From Notamacropus eugenii (taxonomy: Eukaryota > Chordata > Mammalia > Diprotodontia > Macropodidae), in assembly GCF_028372415.1 (NCBI RefSeq), contig NC_092872.1, positions 550,951,705-551,015,704 on the forward strand: DNA of 64,000 nt, in the 5' to 3' direction. The position numbers were made by a program, and so were the translations under genes. The notes under the pieces were generated by a model. The model was not told where the DNA came from, made no database searches, and saw only the letters and a list, made by a program, of their open reading frames with translations. Below, one piece after another: positions 1 to 10,190 of this stretch. Position 1 is the first letter of the stretch. Each line of letters starts with the position of its first letter.

Positions 1-143
1 AGTTCTAGCCCTCATCATCTCTAGTTTAGGCTATAGTAATAGCTTCCAAATTGGTCTTCTTGCTTTGAATCCATCCTTCATTGCTGCCAAAATAACCTTC
101 CTAAGGTGCAGATCTCATGAAGCCAGGTCCCTGCTCAAAAAAA
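1..143 (+). mobile_element. L2 LINE fragment, reverse-transcriptase C-terminal part
   Basis: The + strand reads like the L2 segment coding for 'LIISxLDYCNSLLxGLPAS' and the following 'aaagtgattttcctaaagc' stretch. It is cut by the window edge on the left and ends in an A-rich tract (about 138-172). Confidence 0.7.
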
Positions 144-194
144 AAAAACAAAACCCAAACAAAAAACTCAACTTCCCTCTTGTCTTTTTTGGGA

Positions 195-350
195 AGTAGC
201 ATAGTACCTATGGAAAGTGGAAAGCGTATGGTGCTCTGAATCTAAAATCGGAGCAGATGGGTTGAGTCTTTTCTCTTCTGTTTACTCCTTGGGTTTGGCA
301 AGTCACTTAGTAGCTCTGACATTTTCCTTTTGTCTTTGTATTGTCAGTGG
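195..350 (+). mobile_element. Degraded MIR3/THER-type SINE
   Basis: The order 'gtgctctgaatctaaaat', then 'ggcaagtcacttagtagctctg', resembles the CORE region of MIR-like SINEs. It is strongly diverged. Confidence 0.4.
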
Positions 351-415
351 ATCAATCAATAGTATCTATTTACTGTGTTTTAGGCAGTATACCTGGGGAT
401 TCAAAGAAAGGTTAA
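351..415 (-). mobile_element. L2 3' end
   Basis: 'atcaatcaatagtatctatt' followed by 'ctggggattcaaagaaagg' is the reverse complement of the L2 terminal segment (tttgtatccccag...aataaatgnttgttgatt). Confidence 0.5.
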
Positions 416-655
416 ATACACACACACACATATATGAGCACACATGTATACACACATATACATATAACACACATATATGTATGTACATATATGTGTATGT
501 TATATACATACATGTGCATATTATATATAATCATATTATTATCTATAATATAATGTATTAAGTGATATACTACATTATATTATATATAATATGGTTATAT
601 ATAATATAATAATACAATATAATTGCATGTAATCTATACAAAATATAATATATAA
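416..655. repeat. Compound (CA)n/(TA)n microsatellite
   Basis: The block alternates CACACA, TATATA and ATATGTAT tracts and then becomes AT-only (ATATAATATA-type units). The open frame across its left part (217-561) is a low-complexity artefact. Confidence 0.9.
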
Positions 656-658
656 TTA

Positions 659-908
659 AAGATAGCTAAGTCATGCAGTGGATAGAATGCCATGCCTGGA
701 ATCAGGAAGATCTGAGGTCAAATCTGGCCTCACAGACTTACTAGCTGTGTGACCCTGGGCAAGTCACTTAACTCTATTTGCATCAGTTTACTTATCTGTA
801 AAATGAGCTAGAGAAATGGCAACCACTCCAGTATCCTTGCCAAGAAAACCTCAAGTGGGGTCACAAAGAGTCAGAAAGGATTGAAAATGACTGAACAGCA
901 GCAAAAAA
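659..908 (+). mobile_element. MAR1-type CORE-SINE, near full length
   Basis: The element has a tRNA-like head (gcagtggatagaatgcc), the CORE (cttactagctgtgtgaccctg), and an RTE-type tail (gccaagaaaacctcaagtgg, then ...actgaacagcagc). It ends in A-rich sequence. Confidence 0.85.
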
Positions 909-1022
909 ATGGGAATAATAATAGAACCTACCTCCCAGGGTTGAGGCTCAAATGAAATAATTGTAAAGCATCAGGACAGTTCCTGGAATATAGTAAACAC
1001 TATGGAAATATCAGCTTTCATT
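909..1022 (+). mobile_element. MIR 3' half
   Basis: 'gggaataataatagaaccta' and 'tacctcccagggttg', followed by a degraded 'aagcnnttngnacagtgcctgg', match the L2-like tail of MIR. Confidence 0.65.
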
Positions 1023-1025
1023 ATG

Positions 1026-2318
1026 ATTATATTCTAATGGGGGCATAAATGAACAACTTGGTACATATACAAGATGTGTACATAGAAGATGGAGGGTATT
1101 AACTGGTGGGAAAAATGGGGGAGGGACCAAGAAAGGATTCCTGAAGAAGATTAGATTTGAGCTAAGCCTTGAAGGGAGCCAGGAAAACTAAGAGATGGGC
1201 ATAAGAAGGGAAAACCTTCAGGGAAGGGCAACTACCAGTGCAAAGCCAATGTTGTGTGTGAGGAACTGCAAGTGGGTCAGTGGAGTGGGATTGTAGAGTA
1301 GAGGGGAGTAGGGTAAGAAGACTGGAAAGGTAGGAAGGAGGTATGAAGAGCTTTAAATGCCAGATATATAGTTTTATATTTGATCCTGGAAGGAATATGA
1401 AGCTACCAGAGCTCATTGAGCAAGGTGATGACAAAGTCAGATTTATGCTTTAGAAAAAAACCATCTTGGCAGCTGAGTTGAAGCTGGATTGAAGTGGGGG
1501 AACATGAGGCAGGGAGACCATTTAGCAGGTTATTGCAGTAGTCCAGGCAAGAAGAGATGACAGTGTAAACTACTGAGGGATCTGGGTGAGTGAAGATAAG
1601 GGGACATATACTAGACAGGTTGTGAGGGTAGAAACAAGATGTGGAAACAGATTGGATATATTGTGTGAATGAGAGTGAAGAGTCAAGGCTCATCCTAAGA
1701 CTTGAGCCTGGGTGACAGGGGGATGGTAGTCTTCTTGACAGTGATAGAGAAGATGGGAAGGGAAGAGAGTTTGGGGGAAAGATGAATTCTGCTTTGGACA
1801 TGTTAAATTTTGGCCTATTAGAGAATGGCCTATGGGACATTCAGTTTGAGATATTCGAAAGGCAATTGGAGATTCATGACAATTGCTCAAAAGAGAGTCT
1901 AGCACTGGATTTGTTGATCTGAGAATTATCTACACAGAGATAATAATCATCCATGGGAGCTAATAAGATCACCAACTGAGATAGTATAAAGTGAACAAGA
2001 CAGGGCCTCAGGACAGTTTTAGGGGACACCATGATTAGTGGACTTGAGACCATCAAAGGAGGCTGAGGTAGATCAGTCAGAGAAGGAGAAGGAGAATCAA
2101 GAGAGTGACAGTGCCATGAAAACCAAGAGAGGAGAGAGTATCTGAGAGGATGCGATTAACACTTTCAAATGTTGCAGCGAGGTCAAGTGGAATATGTAAT
2201 TAGGTTTTTCTAAGTAAGAGATCATGGATCACTTTGGAAGAACAGTTTCAGTTGAATGATAAGTTTGGAAGCCAGATGGTACATGGTCTCAAAGGGAGAG
2301 AGAAGTGAGACACTGAAG
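1026..2318 (-). mobile_element. L2 LINE, RT domain through 3' UTR (about 1.3 kb)
   Basis: The minus strand carries L2 reverse-transcriptase remnants: around 1740-1840 a segment like 'KFNMSKAEFIFPPNSLPFP', and around 1500-1580 'VISSCLDYCNNLLNGLPAS'. The 3' UTR lies toward lower coordinates (ctaatgggggcataaatg is the reverse complement of the L2 3' region). Frames are interrupted throughout, so this is an inactive copy. The right end abuts the small palindrome at 2327. Confidence 0.85.
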
Positions 2319-2326
2319 GTTTAGCA

Positions 2327-2383
2327 CAGGGGTGGGGAACCTGCGGCCTTTGTGACCTTAAGGCTGCAGGTTCCCCATCCCTG
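2327..2383. mobile_element. 57-bp palindromic hAT-type MITE (family 1, shortest copy)
   Basis: The element starts caggggtggggaacctgc and ends with its near-exact inverse (gcaggttccccatccctg), leaving about 10 bases of loop. It is flanked by an 8-bp direct repeat, gtttagca (2319-2326) and atttagca (2384-2391), matching 7 of 8. The 'cagggg...cccctg' termini and 8-bp duplication are hallmarks of hAT transposons. Longer relatives lie at 24010 and 48710. It carries no transposase. Confidence 0.8.
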
Positions 2384-2505
2384 ATTTAGCACAATGCCTG
2401 CTACACAGTAGGTACTTAATAAGTGCTTTCTGATTGGTTGCAAAATGATGGCATTGGACTGAGGTCCCTTCTAATTCTGGACCTCTGATCCTGGATTTAG
2501 AAAAA
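2384..2505 (+). mobile_element. L2/MIR 3' end plus MIR3-type tail
   Basis: 'caatgcctgctacacagtag' with 'gtacttaataagtgctt' is the L2-type terminus. 'ggcattggactgaggtccct' with 'tctgatcctgg' is a MIR3/THER tail. The MITE at 2327 inserted into the 'tttagca' of this L2-type end. Confidence 0.55.
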
Positions 2506-2524
2506 AAATCATTAACTACTCTGC

Positions 2525-2670
2525 TTGCCATTTAAATCTGGCTACAACCAACCTTTGGAGACTTGTTTCATACTTACTTCTCATATATGACATTCCATTA
2601 AGCTTGTGCTCAGAATTCCATCTCTACCCACTGTGCCTTTGCTAAGTTATCTATCTCTCAAAACTAGGAA
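2525..2670 (+). mobile_element. L2 fragment, C-terminal RT / 3' region
   Basis: 'aaatctggctacaaccaacc' and 'ccactgtgcctttgctaag' match the L2 segment after the RT domain (ctggccccaacctacctttcc...; ctgtgcctttgcactggc). Confidence 0.45.
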
Positions 2671-2679
2671 TGAACTCCA

Positions 2680-3995
2680 AAATTTCTCAGTCTGATCATA
2701 TATCTTATCATAACATTCCATCTTTTGCCCTTTGCCTTATGATGATGGCTAACCTGTTCTTTGTCCTTGCTGTAACCTCCATTCCCTCCACGCCTCATTG
2801 ACTATAACTACTGCATTGACTACGCTCTCTCCCCTTTCCTGTCTTGACCATTGGTGAACCAAGTCAACTCTGCCCTATCCTCTACTCTTAAATTCCTTGC
2901 CCCCCTTGTCCTATGATAGATCACACCTTGTCAAATATTAGCCACGGATTATTCCTACTATCTGCCTCATTCGCTACTCATACCTGCTGTTGAATGATCT
3001 GGAGGAAATAAAAAAACCATCTTGATTAGACCCACTACACATTTATGCCATTTAATCCCAACTGGGCCTTCAATGCAGCAAGGCAATAAATCTGCTGCTC
3101 CCTATTTGATTTACTCTCCTACTCTCCAGAGTGCCCCCTGGACAGACTCTAAGTGAGAGAAATCTCATTTATCTTCCAGCTTCCCACAGCACCCCATCCC
3201 CCACTCTCTCAGTTGAGGACTTGGCCTTCAACTTCAAAAAAATTAAGGCCATTCACAGAGGGCCACCCCTTCTCTCTCTTCATCATACATCACCCAAACA
3301 TCTTCATTATCTTCTTCACTGTGATATTTGAGAAAGAGGTGGCTCTTCTTATAAGGACAAATCCTTGATCCTATCTCTTCCAGACTTTTCCAGGAATTTT
3401 CCATTATTATCACCCTCATTTTTCCTTCCCAATTTTTCCATGTTCTCTGGCTGCCTTCTCAGCTGTCTACAGACATGCTCATGCCTCTCCCACCCTTACA
3501 AAACCCTTACTTGGTCCCAGCATTCTCACCAGCTATCATCCTATCTCTTTGCTCTCTTTTTGTGACTAAACTTGAGAAAACTGTCTATTCTCAGTGTTTC
3601 CTCTCACTCCCTTCTAAACCCTCTGCAGCGTGGCTTCTGACCTCATCATCCAACTGGAACTGTTTTCTGCAAAGTCATCAGTGATGTCTGAATTGGCAAA
3701 TCTGACAGCCTTTTCTCAACTCTCATCCTTCTTGACCTTTCTGCAGTTTTTGAGACGATGGCTCATCTACTCTTAGATATTCTCTTTCTCTCTTCAGGGC
3801 TTCATGACACTGCCTTTGTTTAGCTTCTATTTATTAGACATCTCTTTAGTCTTTTTTGCTTTTCTGTCTACCATTCAATTGTGGGGGTCACTTGAGACTT
3901 TGTCCTTGGCCCTTTTTATTGTTCTATATACTATTTCATTTGGTAATCTCATTGGCTCCTGTGATTTTAATGATCATTTCTATATAAGTGATTCC
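2680..3995 (+). mobile_element. L2 LINE ORF2: post-endonuclease linker and RT domain
   Basis: This is the 5' part of the longest L2 in the window. It reads through the L2 linker (ctctctcccctttcctgtct; tggaggaaataaaaaaacca; caactgggccttcaatgcag) into the RT domain (aagtcatcagtgatgtc; cttgacctttctgcag; gtccttggccctttttat, the remnant of the 'SVLGPLLF' segment). L2 reverse transcriptases copy their own RNA into the genome at nicked sites. This copy has many stops and short indels and is inactive. It is split by a SINE at 4030 and by an unidentified block at 4456, and continues to 5218. Confidence 0.85.
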
Positions 3996-4029
3996 CACAT
4001 ATATATATGTATATATATGTATACACTAA

Positions 4030-4205
4030 AAAGAACCTTTTAAGTCCCCATCCCAATTCTCTCATTTTACTCATGAGAAACTGAAGCCCTGAGAGAAAAA
4101 AACGTGTCTTGAGTATAGATACACAGCAAGTGGCAGATTTGGAATTTAAACCCAGGTTCTTTGACTCGAAATCTAGCGATTTTCCCATTGTATCCCATTG
4201 CCTCC
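4030..4205 (-). mobile_element. MIR3/THER-type SINE inserted in the L2
   Basis: 'attttactcatgagaaactg', 'acacagcaagtggcagattt' and 'aaacccaggttctttgactc' are the reverse-complement landmarks of this SINE. A (TA)n tract (3997-4024) precedes it. L2 sequence resumes directly after 'cattgcctcc'. Confidence 0.75.
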
Positions 4206-4455
4206 CTTATCTCTTTCTTCGTGCATCACTGATGACTTTTTAGATATCTCAAACTGGAGATATCCCATAGGCATCTCTAACTCAACATGTCCAATACAGA
4301 ACACACTATCTTTTCTTCAAAAGTCACCCACCTTCTGGGCTACTCTGTTATACTGAGGGCACCATCACCTTCCCAATTACCCAGACTTCTCATTCTTATC
4401 ACCCTACATGTCCAGTCTATTGCCAAATCATGTTGGCCTTACCTTTACCTGACTT
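4206..4455 (+). mobile_element. L2 LINE ORF2, RT domain continued
   Basis: 'tagatatctcaaactggaga' and 'ctcaacatgtccaatacaga' (remnant of 'LNMSKTE') are L2 RT landmarks. It continues the copy from 2680-3995. Confidence 0.8.
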
Positions 4456-4933
4456 TTTATTATTTTAAAAAGTTTTACTTTGCATATTAGAAATTTGAAT
4501 TTTTTAAAGGCTGCAAAGAAAGAAAGATTAAAGAAAAAAAGTCAACCAATGTGATTAACACGTAATAGTATCCTGTGCAAAACAAATAACGCCAATGTCT
4601 CAGAATAAATTGTCTATTAGTAAAAAGAAAAAGTTCATTTCAAGGCACATCATACAGCATCTGTATCACAAATTACAGCAGGGATACTCTCCTAGAATTT
4701 AATCAAGGCACAGAGTTTTGAGTAATGCCTCTTTTAAATGTAGCACTTAAAAATTCTGTGCGTTCTTGTCCTAAAAACTGTCCTCGCATTTGCGTCATAG
4801 AAATGCTGCTTTATTGCTGTAGGACACCAAAGTTCAAAGCTCCAATGACATAGTAGCAAATACAAAGATGTCTCTAAGAAACTATATATGTATGCATGTG
4901 TAAGTATGTACACATGTAAATATATATGCATCT

Positions 4934-4971
<38 letters not shown>

Positions 4972-4975
4972 GATT
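4456..4975. other. Unidentified ~520-bp insertion inside the L2
   Basis: L2 sequence stops near 4455 and resumes near 4976, and the block between matches no family I recognise. 'tttacct' occurs at both boundaries (about 4442-4452 and 4974-4980), as a target-site duplication would. The left edge is T/A-rich (gactttttattattttaaaa), which could be the decayed poly(A) of a minus-strand retrocopy. The right edge holds a (TG)n tract. Confidence 0.45.
4936..4968. repeat. (TG)n microsatellite
   Basis: About 16 uninterrupted TG units. Confidence 0.95.
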
Positions 4976-5218
4976 TACCTCTTTTACCTTTCTCCATTCA
5001 CATAGCCACTGCCCTAATTCAGGCCCTTGAACCTTTTTTATTGGACTTTTGTAATTGTCTTGTAATTGGTTTCCTTTCCCCAAGACTTTTCCTTCTCCCA
5101 ATCTGTCTTCCATTCAATTACTAACAAACTTCAATGGTTCCCTATTACCGTTAGCATCAACTATAAACTAATCTGTCATTTAAAGTTCTTCTTAATCTGG
5201 CCCCTTACTGGTTACTGC
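4976..5218 (+). mobile_element. L2 LINE ORF2, RT C-terminal part
   Basis: 'cacatagccactgccctaat', 'caggcccttgaac' and 'cttcaatggttccctattac' are consecutive L2 landmarks. This is the last piece of the copy that begins at 2680. Its 3' UTR is missing. Confidence 0.8.
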
Positions 5219-5354
5219 CATTAAAAAATGGAATGGAGAAGAGGTTGTTCAAAATTCCTTTGTATTATCTGAGGATTCCATTTATTCATGGTATTCCTTG
5301 ACTAGAATGAACAATTGAGTAAGCCATGTGTAAAATCCAGGACAGAAAGTGCCA

Positions 5355-5560
5355 TTTAGAAGAGCAAGGGAATAGTGTGGTTCTATGGAAAGACATCAGT
5401 CTGTCAGTCTGTCAAGGTGTCAGGAGATCCCTTCATTTGAATCCTGACTCAACAACTACGAGAGCAGCTAGGCCTCAGTTTCCATCTATAAAATAAGAGG
5501 ACAGGAGACTTGATGATCTCTCAAGTCCCTCGAGTTTACAATTCTTTGATATTTACATAA
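5355..5560 (+). mobile_element. MIR3/THER-type SINE
   Basis: 'ctaggcctcagtttccatct', 'ataaaataagaggacagg' and 'gagtttacaattctttgat' are the CORE end and tail of this family. Confidence 0.65.
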
Positions 5561-5689
5561 ATGAATATACTGAAAGGTAGAGGAGAGCTATAAATGAATA
5601 GGGGAGGCAGAGGTGGTAAGCACAGGGAGAAAGCTCTGTCTACCTGGAGGGTGTGGTTCCGGGAAGACTTCCTGGAGGAGAATATTGGG

Positions 5690-5805
5690 CTGGGTATGTC
5701 CCCTCTCTCCCTTCAGTTTTCTTTCCTGGAAAATGAGTGGCCAGGACTAAGGGACCTCTCAGGTCCCTTCAGCCTTAGATTCTATGATGTGGTATTTGAG
5801 TTGTG
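5690..5805 (+). mobile_element. MIR3/THER SINE tail
   Basis: 'cctctcaggtcccttcagcc' with 'ttagattctatgatg' is the characteristic 3' tail. Confidence 0.6.
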
Positions 5806-6100
5806 TTTTGCAGGATAGAGGAACACGCTTGTTTGCGTGTTTGTTAAATAAACTCTTCACAGATTCTGTTTTTTAAATATTGACGCAGCCTTAAAGCGGC
5901 ACACCAGGTTCTCCTGTCATATTTAGCCAGACCCCATTGATCTTGTCCAAAGAGAATGAATGAATTTTCCCCCAATGGAAGAAAAAGTGCTCAGGGGCAT
6001 TAATCATTCTAGTACAGATTTACAAATCTCAGCATGAATGACTGACTGACTACATCTCTTACGCTTACAGGGTGTAAACAGCAGGGAACATGAGTCTTAA
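5806..6100. other. Unique sequence, nothing recognised
   Basis: No repeat family, long frame or RNA structure is evident. Confidence 0.5.
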
Positions 6101-6104
6101 AGTC

Positions 6105-6300
6105 TTAGAACAGGTCGTACATCTAGAATTGAAAGGGACTTCCGGGGCCATCTCGTCCAACCTCTTCCTTATACAAATGAGAAAACTGAGTCTCAGGGTG
6201 GTTAAGTGATTTGCTAGAGTCTACGTAGATAGTAAGCATCAGAGTTGGGATTCAAACCCAGTTCCTGTGGCCCCTGGTTTTTCCGTTTTCTCACCACGTC
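6105..6300 (-). mobile_element. MIR3/THER-type SINE
   Basis: 'attgaaagggacttccgggg', 'gagaaaactgagtctcagg' and 'ggattcaaacccagttcct' appear in reverse-complement order. Confidence 0.75.
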
Positions 6301-7140
6301 TTCCTGAAGACGTGCTACGTGGGCTTTGCTGGTGGTATTACTGTTTCTTCACTTTTATCTTCTATTTCTATGCACCCTCTCTTCCTGATGAGAATAATTT
6401 GGGTCCTCCCTGTTACTTTTTGATCCATTTTTAGATTAGTCCCTGAAACGACTGCTAGACATGAGAGCCCTTCAAACAGGAAGTTCATACAATTATTAGG
6501 ACATTTAAAACCTTGCCTAGTTAAGTGTAACCCAGGAAGCCTCCTTTGCTTTTTCTTCCTTCCTTATTTTTGCTCAGTTATTCAAATAAGTCCTTAACAA
6601 ACTTTTCCCACTTGTCTCATCTCAGCTCCCAATCGCGTGCTCTCCAAATTCCCCCCACAAGCTTAACACTAGGCAGGCTTTTCTGACTCCCCAACACCTA
6701 AAATGGCCTCGCAGACCCTGCGGACATTAAGGTACTGGGAAACAGATTGGGTAGGGAAGAATATGTGTGTGTGTTCTCACAGAACCTGAGAAAATCACAC
6801 CTTCACTTTGTTAAAAAAAAAAAAAAATCTGTGCTGCTCCAATAATCATTTCCTAACTAGTGGGATAGCAGACCATATGTCTGCATGGTGGCTGGATGAA
6901 GAGACTACCTACCTCCTTTTCTAACAAAACCAGTTAGTAAAAAACAAAATCGTGCCCCTTCCCCCAAATCCCTAAACAGTGAGGAGGGCTTTCTGTTTCT
7001 AAAGGATAATCTCAGCGCTGATTACTCATGAAAGATAAATGAAGGAAGGCATTTTTGAATGAATACACATCAGGTTACTCTGGGGTGTTTAGAGTTGAAG
7101 GCATTAACTCTTTAGTATAAAAGTCCAGCATCACCTGGGC
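6301..7140. other. Unique sequence, 840 bases without recognised repeats
   Basis: Only a short A-run (about 6811-6825) and a (TG)n remnant are visible. No coding frame stands out. Confidence 0.5.
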
Positions 7141-7144
7141 AAAT

Positions 7145-8040
7145 CCATTAACAGCTGCTATACAGGAGGGGCTGCTGCTCTAATCCTAATTTTGCCACTA
7201 ATTTGGCCTATGACCTCCAAGAAGTCATTGATCTTTTTTGGACTTTAAGGCTTTATTCTCTGTAAAATGGGAGGCCCAGATTTTCAAACCAGAAGGGACT
7301 ATAGACATATTTAATCCAATGCTTCCAAGCTCACCCAGGTAGTAAATAGAAGAGCTGGAAATTGAAGGCAAATCCTCTCTACAAGTTAAGTGTCTTAACT
7401 TCTCACTTAACTTACCCAATTAGTAAGTGAGGGCACTTTCCTCAGTATTCCCTCTTTGGAACAGAAGATGGCTATGTGACCTTGGACAAATCAATCAATC
7501 TTGCCTCTCTGAGCCTCAGTTTCTGCATGGTATAGTAGAGTTAACACTGGACACACAGAGAAAAGATGTGATGGATTTGCTTCCCTTCTCTCACACTTAC
7601 TAGTAGTAGCAATCTTTGCAAAATATTAATTCTTGTACCTCAGTCTCCTCATCTGTCAGATGGGGAGAGTAGCCATTGCACAATCTCCCTCACAGTTCTG
7701 TTGGGCTAGGCAAGCCCTTGATAATAAAATGAAAGTACTATCGAAATGTGAGCTATTATTATGAATAATATTTGAACTACCTACCTCATTGGGGGACTGT
7801 GAAGGTCAAAAGTACTTGTTGAACCCTAAAGCCCTAAATAAAGGTGGGCAATTACTTACCAAAAAGGGAGCCAGTTGGACTAGGAATCAGGAACACCTTA
7901 TTCAAATCCTCCCTCTAATATTGGATGGTGACATGTTCCTGGGTACGTCCTTAAATGACTGTGTACTTCAGGGAACTCCCCTGGTCTTATCTATCAAGTG
8001 ATAGGGGAGCTTCCCACACAGATGAGAGCACTGCTCCTTC
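7145..8040. mobile_element. Cluster of four degraded MIR-type SINEs
   Basis: The pieces are about 7150-7275 (+), 7280-7440 (-; accagaagggactatagac), 7455-7775 (+; gagcctcagtttctgcatgg, then cctcatctgtcagatgggg) and 7860-8030 (+; ttggactaggaatcaggaac). All are strongly diverged. Confidence 0.5.
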
Positions 8041-8061
8041 TTATCCCAGTACTGTGATCAT

Positions 8062-8300
8062 TAGGAGGAAGAGGGCTGGACCTGGCAGTCAGTATAACCT
8101 GAGTTCAAATCTGACTCCAGACATTTACTAACTGTGTGACCACAGGCAAGTTGCTTAACTTCTGTTTGCCTTAATGCACTGGAGAAGGAAATGGCAAACC
8201 ACTCTAGTATCATTGCCAAGAAAACCTCATGGACAACAAGGTCTTTGCCTCTATGGGGTCATGAGGAGTCAGACATAACTGAACCACGACGTGATGACTA
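8062..8300 (+). mobile_element. MAR1-type CORE-SINE
   Basis: It has the head, CORE (actaactgtgtgaccacagg) and RTE-type tail (ggagaaggaaatggcaaacc). The 3' part has extra sequence (catggacaacaaggtc) before 'ggggtcatgaggagtcagac', a known-looking tail variant. Confidence 0.8.
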
Positions 8301-8344
8301 TCATGGCGCTTTCCAGCTCCAATGCCTGTGATGGGCACAGGGAC

Positions 8345-8648
8345 ACTTTTTTTGGACCTTTCTGTATTCAAAATAAGAATTTGTATTTTCAGTCCTGGCT
8401 TTGCTTTAAATAAAATGACCTTCTCACCCTAGTTGCATTCTGTCTTTTTAAATCAACTGTGTAATGTTTGACTCATTTATTTTAGTTTCTGTTGGTGCTC
8501 AAACAATAAGAGGACTTTGCCTACTTTCAGTTTTGGGGCAAATCAACAGGGCTGGTGGCTCCCCTGGGAAGCATTCAGTCTTGATCTACTGATGGATGGG
8601 TATGCATTTCTTAGGTAGAGAAGAGATGGGTGCCATCATAAGCATTAT
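8345..8648. other. Unique sequence
   Basis: AT-rich unique DNA. Nothing recognised. Confidence 0.5.
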
Positions 8649-8649
8649 A

Positions 8650-9165
8650 GTTTTTTTTAAGTATGTTTAAATGGTACTTTAAGGTTCTCAAAGCACTTCT
8701 CCAGCTCTCTTTATATACGTTTTCTCACTTTATATACATTTTCTCATTTGATTCTTTCAACAGCCTTATTGAATAGGTACTATTCTTCTTATTTTACAGA
8801 AAAGGAAACCAAGGCATCTTTATTCAGTTGTTTTTCAGTTGTGTCCAACTTTTTGTGACTCCATTTGGGGTTTTCTTGGCAAAGATAGGAATGATTTGCC
8901 ATTTCCTTCTCCAGTTCATTTTATGGATGAGAAAACTGAGGCAAATAAGGATAAGAGTCTTAACTTATCACTTAACTTGCCCAGGGTCACCCAATTAGTA
9001 AGTATCTGAAGCTAGATTTGAACTCAGGAAAATGAATCTTCCTGACTCCAGGCCTAACACTCTATCCCCTTGTCACCTAGCACGTTGTCCATGGTCAAAT
9101 AGTTAGCACTGTCTGAAGTGGGATCCGAGTCCAGGTCTTCTTGATTCCAACTCCAGAGCTTGGAT
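8650..9165 (-). mobile_element. MIR split by a MAR1 insertion
   Basis: MIR sequence runs 8650-8816 (tttctcatttgattctttca, then attttacagaaaaggaaacc) and resumes at 9082-9165 (gtccatggtcaaatagttag; gggatccgagtccaggtctt). The interruption is the SINE at 8818-9081. Confidence 0.75.
8818..9081 (-). mobile_element. MAR1-type CORE-SINE nested in MIR
   Basis: Full-length reverse copy. It starts with the RTE-type tail (ggggttttcttggcaaagat), passes the CORE (gcccagggtcacccaattag) and ends at the head (ctatccccttgtcacctagc). Confidence 0.9.
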
Positions 9166-9345
9166 AGAATAAGGCTGGGCAACACTGTCGATAGAGCATG
9201 GTCTACTATACCATGCTGAAAAACATTATCATAGTTGGGGAAGATCTTACAGGGGGGCTGATTTTGACCCAAAAGGAAGATCTTGATTGCAGAGCAGTAC
9301 AACAATGAAATGGAGAAACAGCAGCAAAAGTGATGGAAATTCAGC
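9166..9345. other. Unique sequence
   Basis: Nothing recognised. The minus-strand open frame 9054-9350 overlaps antisense MIR and has no family resemblance. Confidence 0.4.
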
Positions 9346-9525
9346 TTCAAGGTGACCTATGCTTAAATCCCAGGGCGATAATGCAGGTCATATGACCTGG
9401 GGCAAGTCATTTCACTTCTTGATGCCCTAGGCAACTCTCTAAGACTCTAAGTTACAAACAGTTGTCTCTCTGTGTTGGAAGAGTGTTCCTCTTTGGATCT
9501 CCCCATTCTGATGAAATGGAAAGGA
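9346..9525 (+). mobile_element. CORE-SINE with 'aactctctaagactct' tail
   Basis: The CORE (atgacctggggcaagtcatt) is followed by 'ccctaggcaactctctaaga', then a third type of 3' tail (ctgtgttggaagagtgttcc; ccccattctgatgaaatgg). The same tail recurs near 12866, 43165 and 59020. Confidence 0.6.
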
Positions 9526-9634
9526 GGGACCAAAGGCCACAACACAACTCTCCAGCTATAATGCAGTATTTTATGTTGGGAGATAATGGGTTCCTTATCA
9601 CTAGAGGTTCTTGAGCCAAGGCTAGCTCACCACG

Positions 9635-9780
9635 TTTCCTATACCTAGAACTAGAAGGGACCTCCAAAGTCATTTAGTCCAACTTGATGAAGGGACTTTA
9701 CCAAAGTCACACAAATAGCAGAAGCAGAATTTGAACCCAGGCCCTCTTATACCAATTTCAGTGCTGTCTCCACTATACCT
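9635..9780 (-). mobile_element. MIR3/THER-type SINE
   Basis: 'ctagaactagaagggacctc' and 'gaatttgaacccaggccctc' identify it. A separate + strand tail fragment (about 9850-9890, gacctctttggtcctttcca) follows. Confidence 0.65.
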
Positions 9781-9994
9781 TATGCATGGTGGGGGCAGTG
9801 GGGAGGAGAGGTGGTGGTGGATGTCTTGTAGAGAAGGTTGAGGTTTTAGGTAATGGTGGGGCCATGACCTCTTTGGTCCTTTCCAATTCTAAGACTGAAA
9901 TTTATTTGGCAAACATTTTGATTCTCCACCACCATTCAGCAAAGCTGATAACAGGACTGACAATCGTGCGTCCTTTTTCATAATTTCTTTTCTT

Positions 9995-10190
9995 GAATGA
10001 TTTTTGGGCTGTGAGTCAGGGGATATGAGTTCTAGTCCTGGTTCTTTCATCATTTAATTGGATGGCTTGAGTAAGTTACTTAATATTTCTGTGGCTCAGT
10101 TTCTTCATCTGCAAAATGCAGAAAATAAAAACTGCCCCACTTACCTCATAGAAATGTTTCAAGGCAATGACAAGATAAATGCAATTGTTC
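9995..10190 (+). mobile_element. MIR
   Basis: 'tgagtcaggggatatgagtt', 'ctgtggctcagtttcttcat' and the following L2-like tail support MIR. Confidence 0.65.

Noticed and set aside
1403-1840. A 145-codon minus-strand frame as a possible host gene
   Set aside because: Its motifs (NMSKAE; SCLDYCNNLLNGLPAS) are those of L2 reverse transcriptase.
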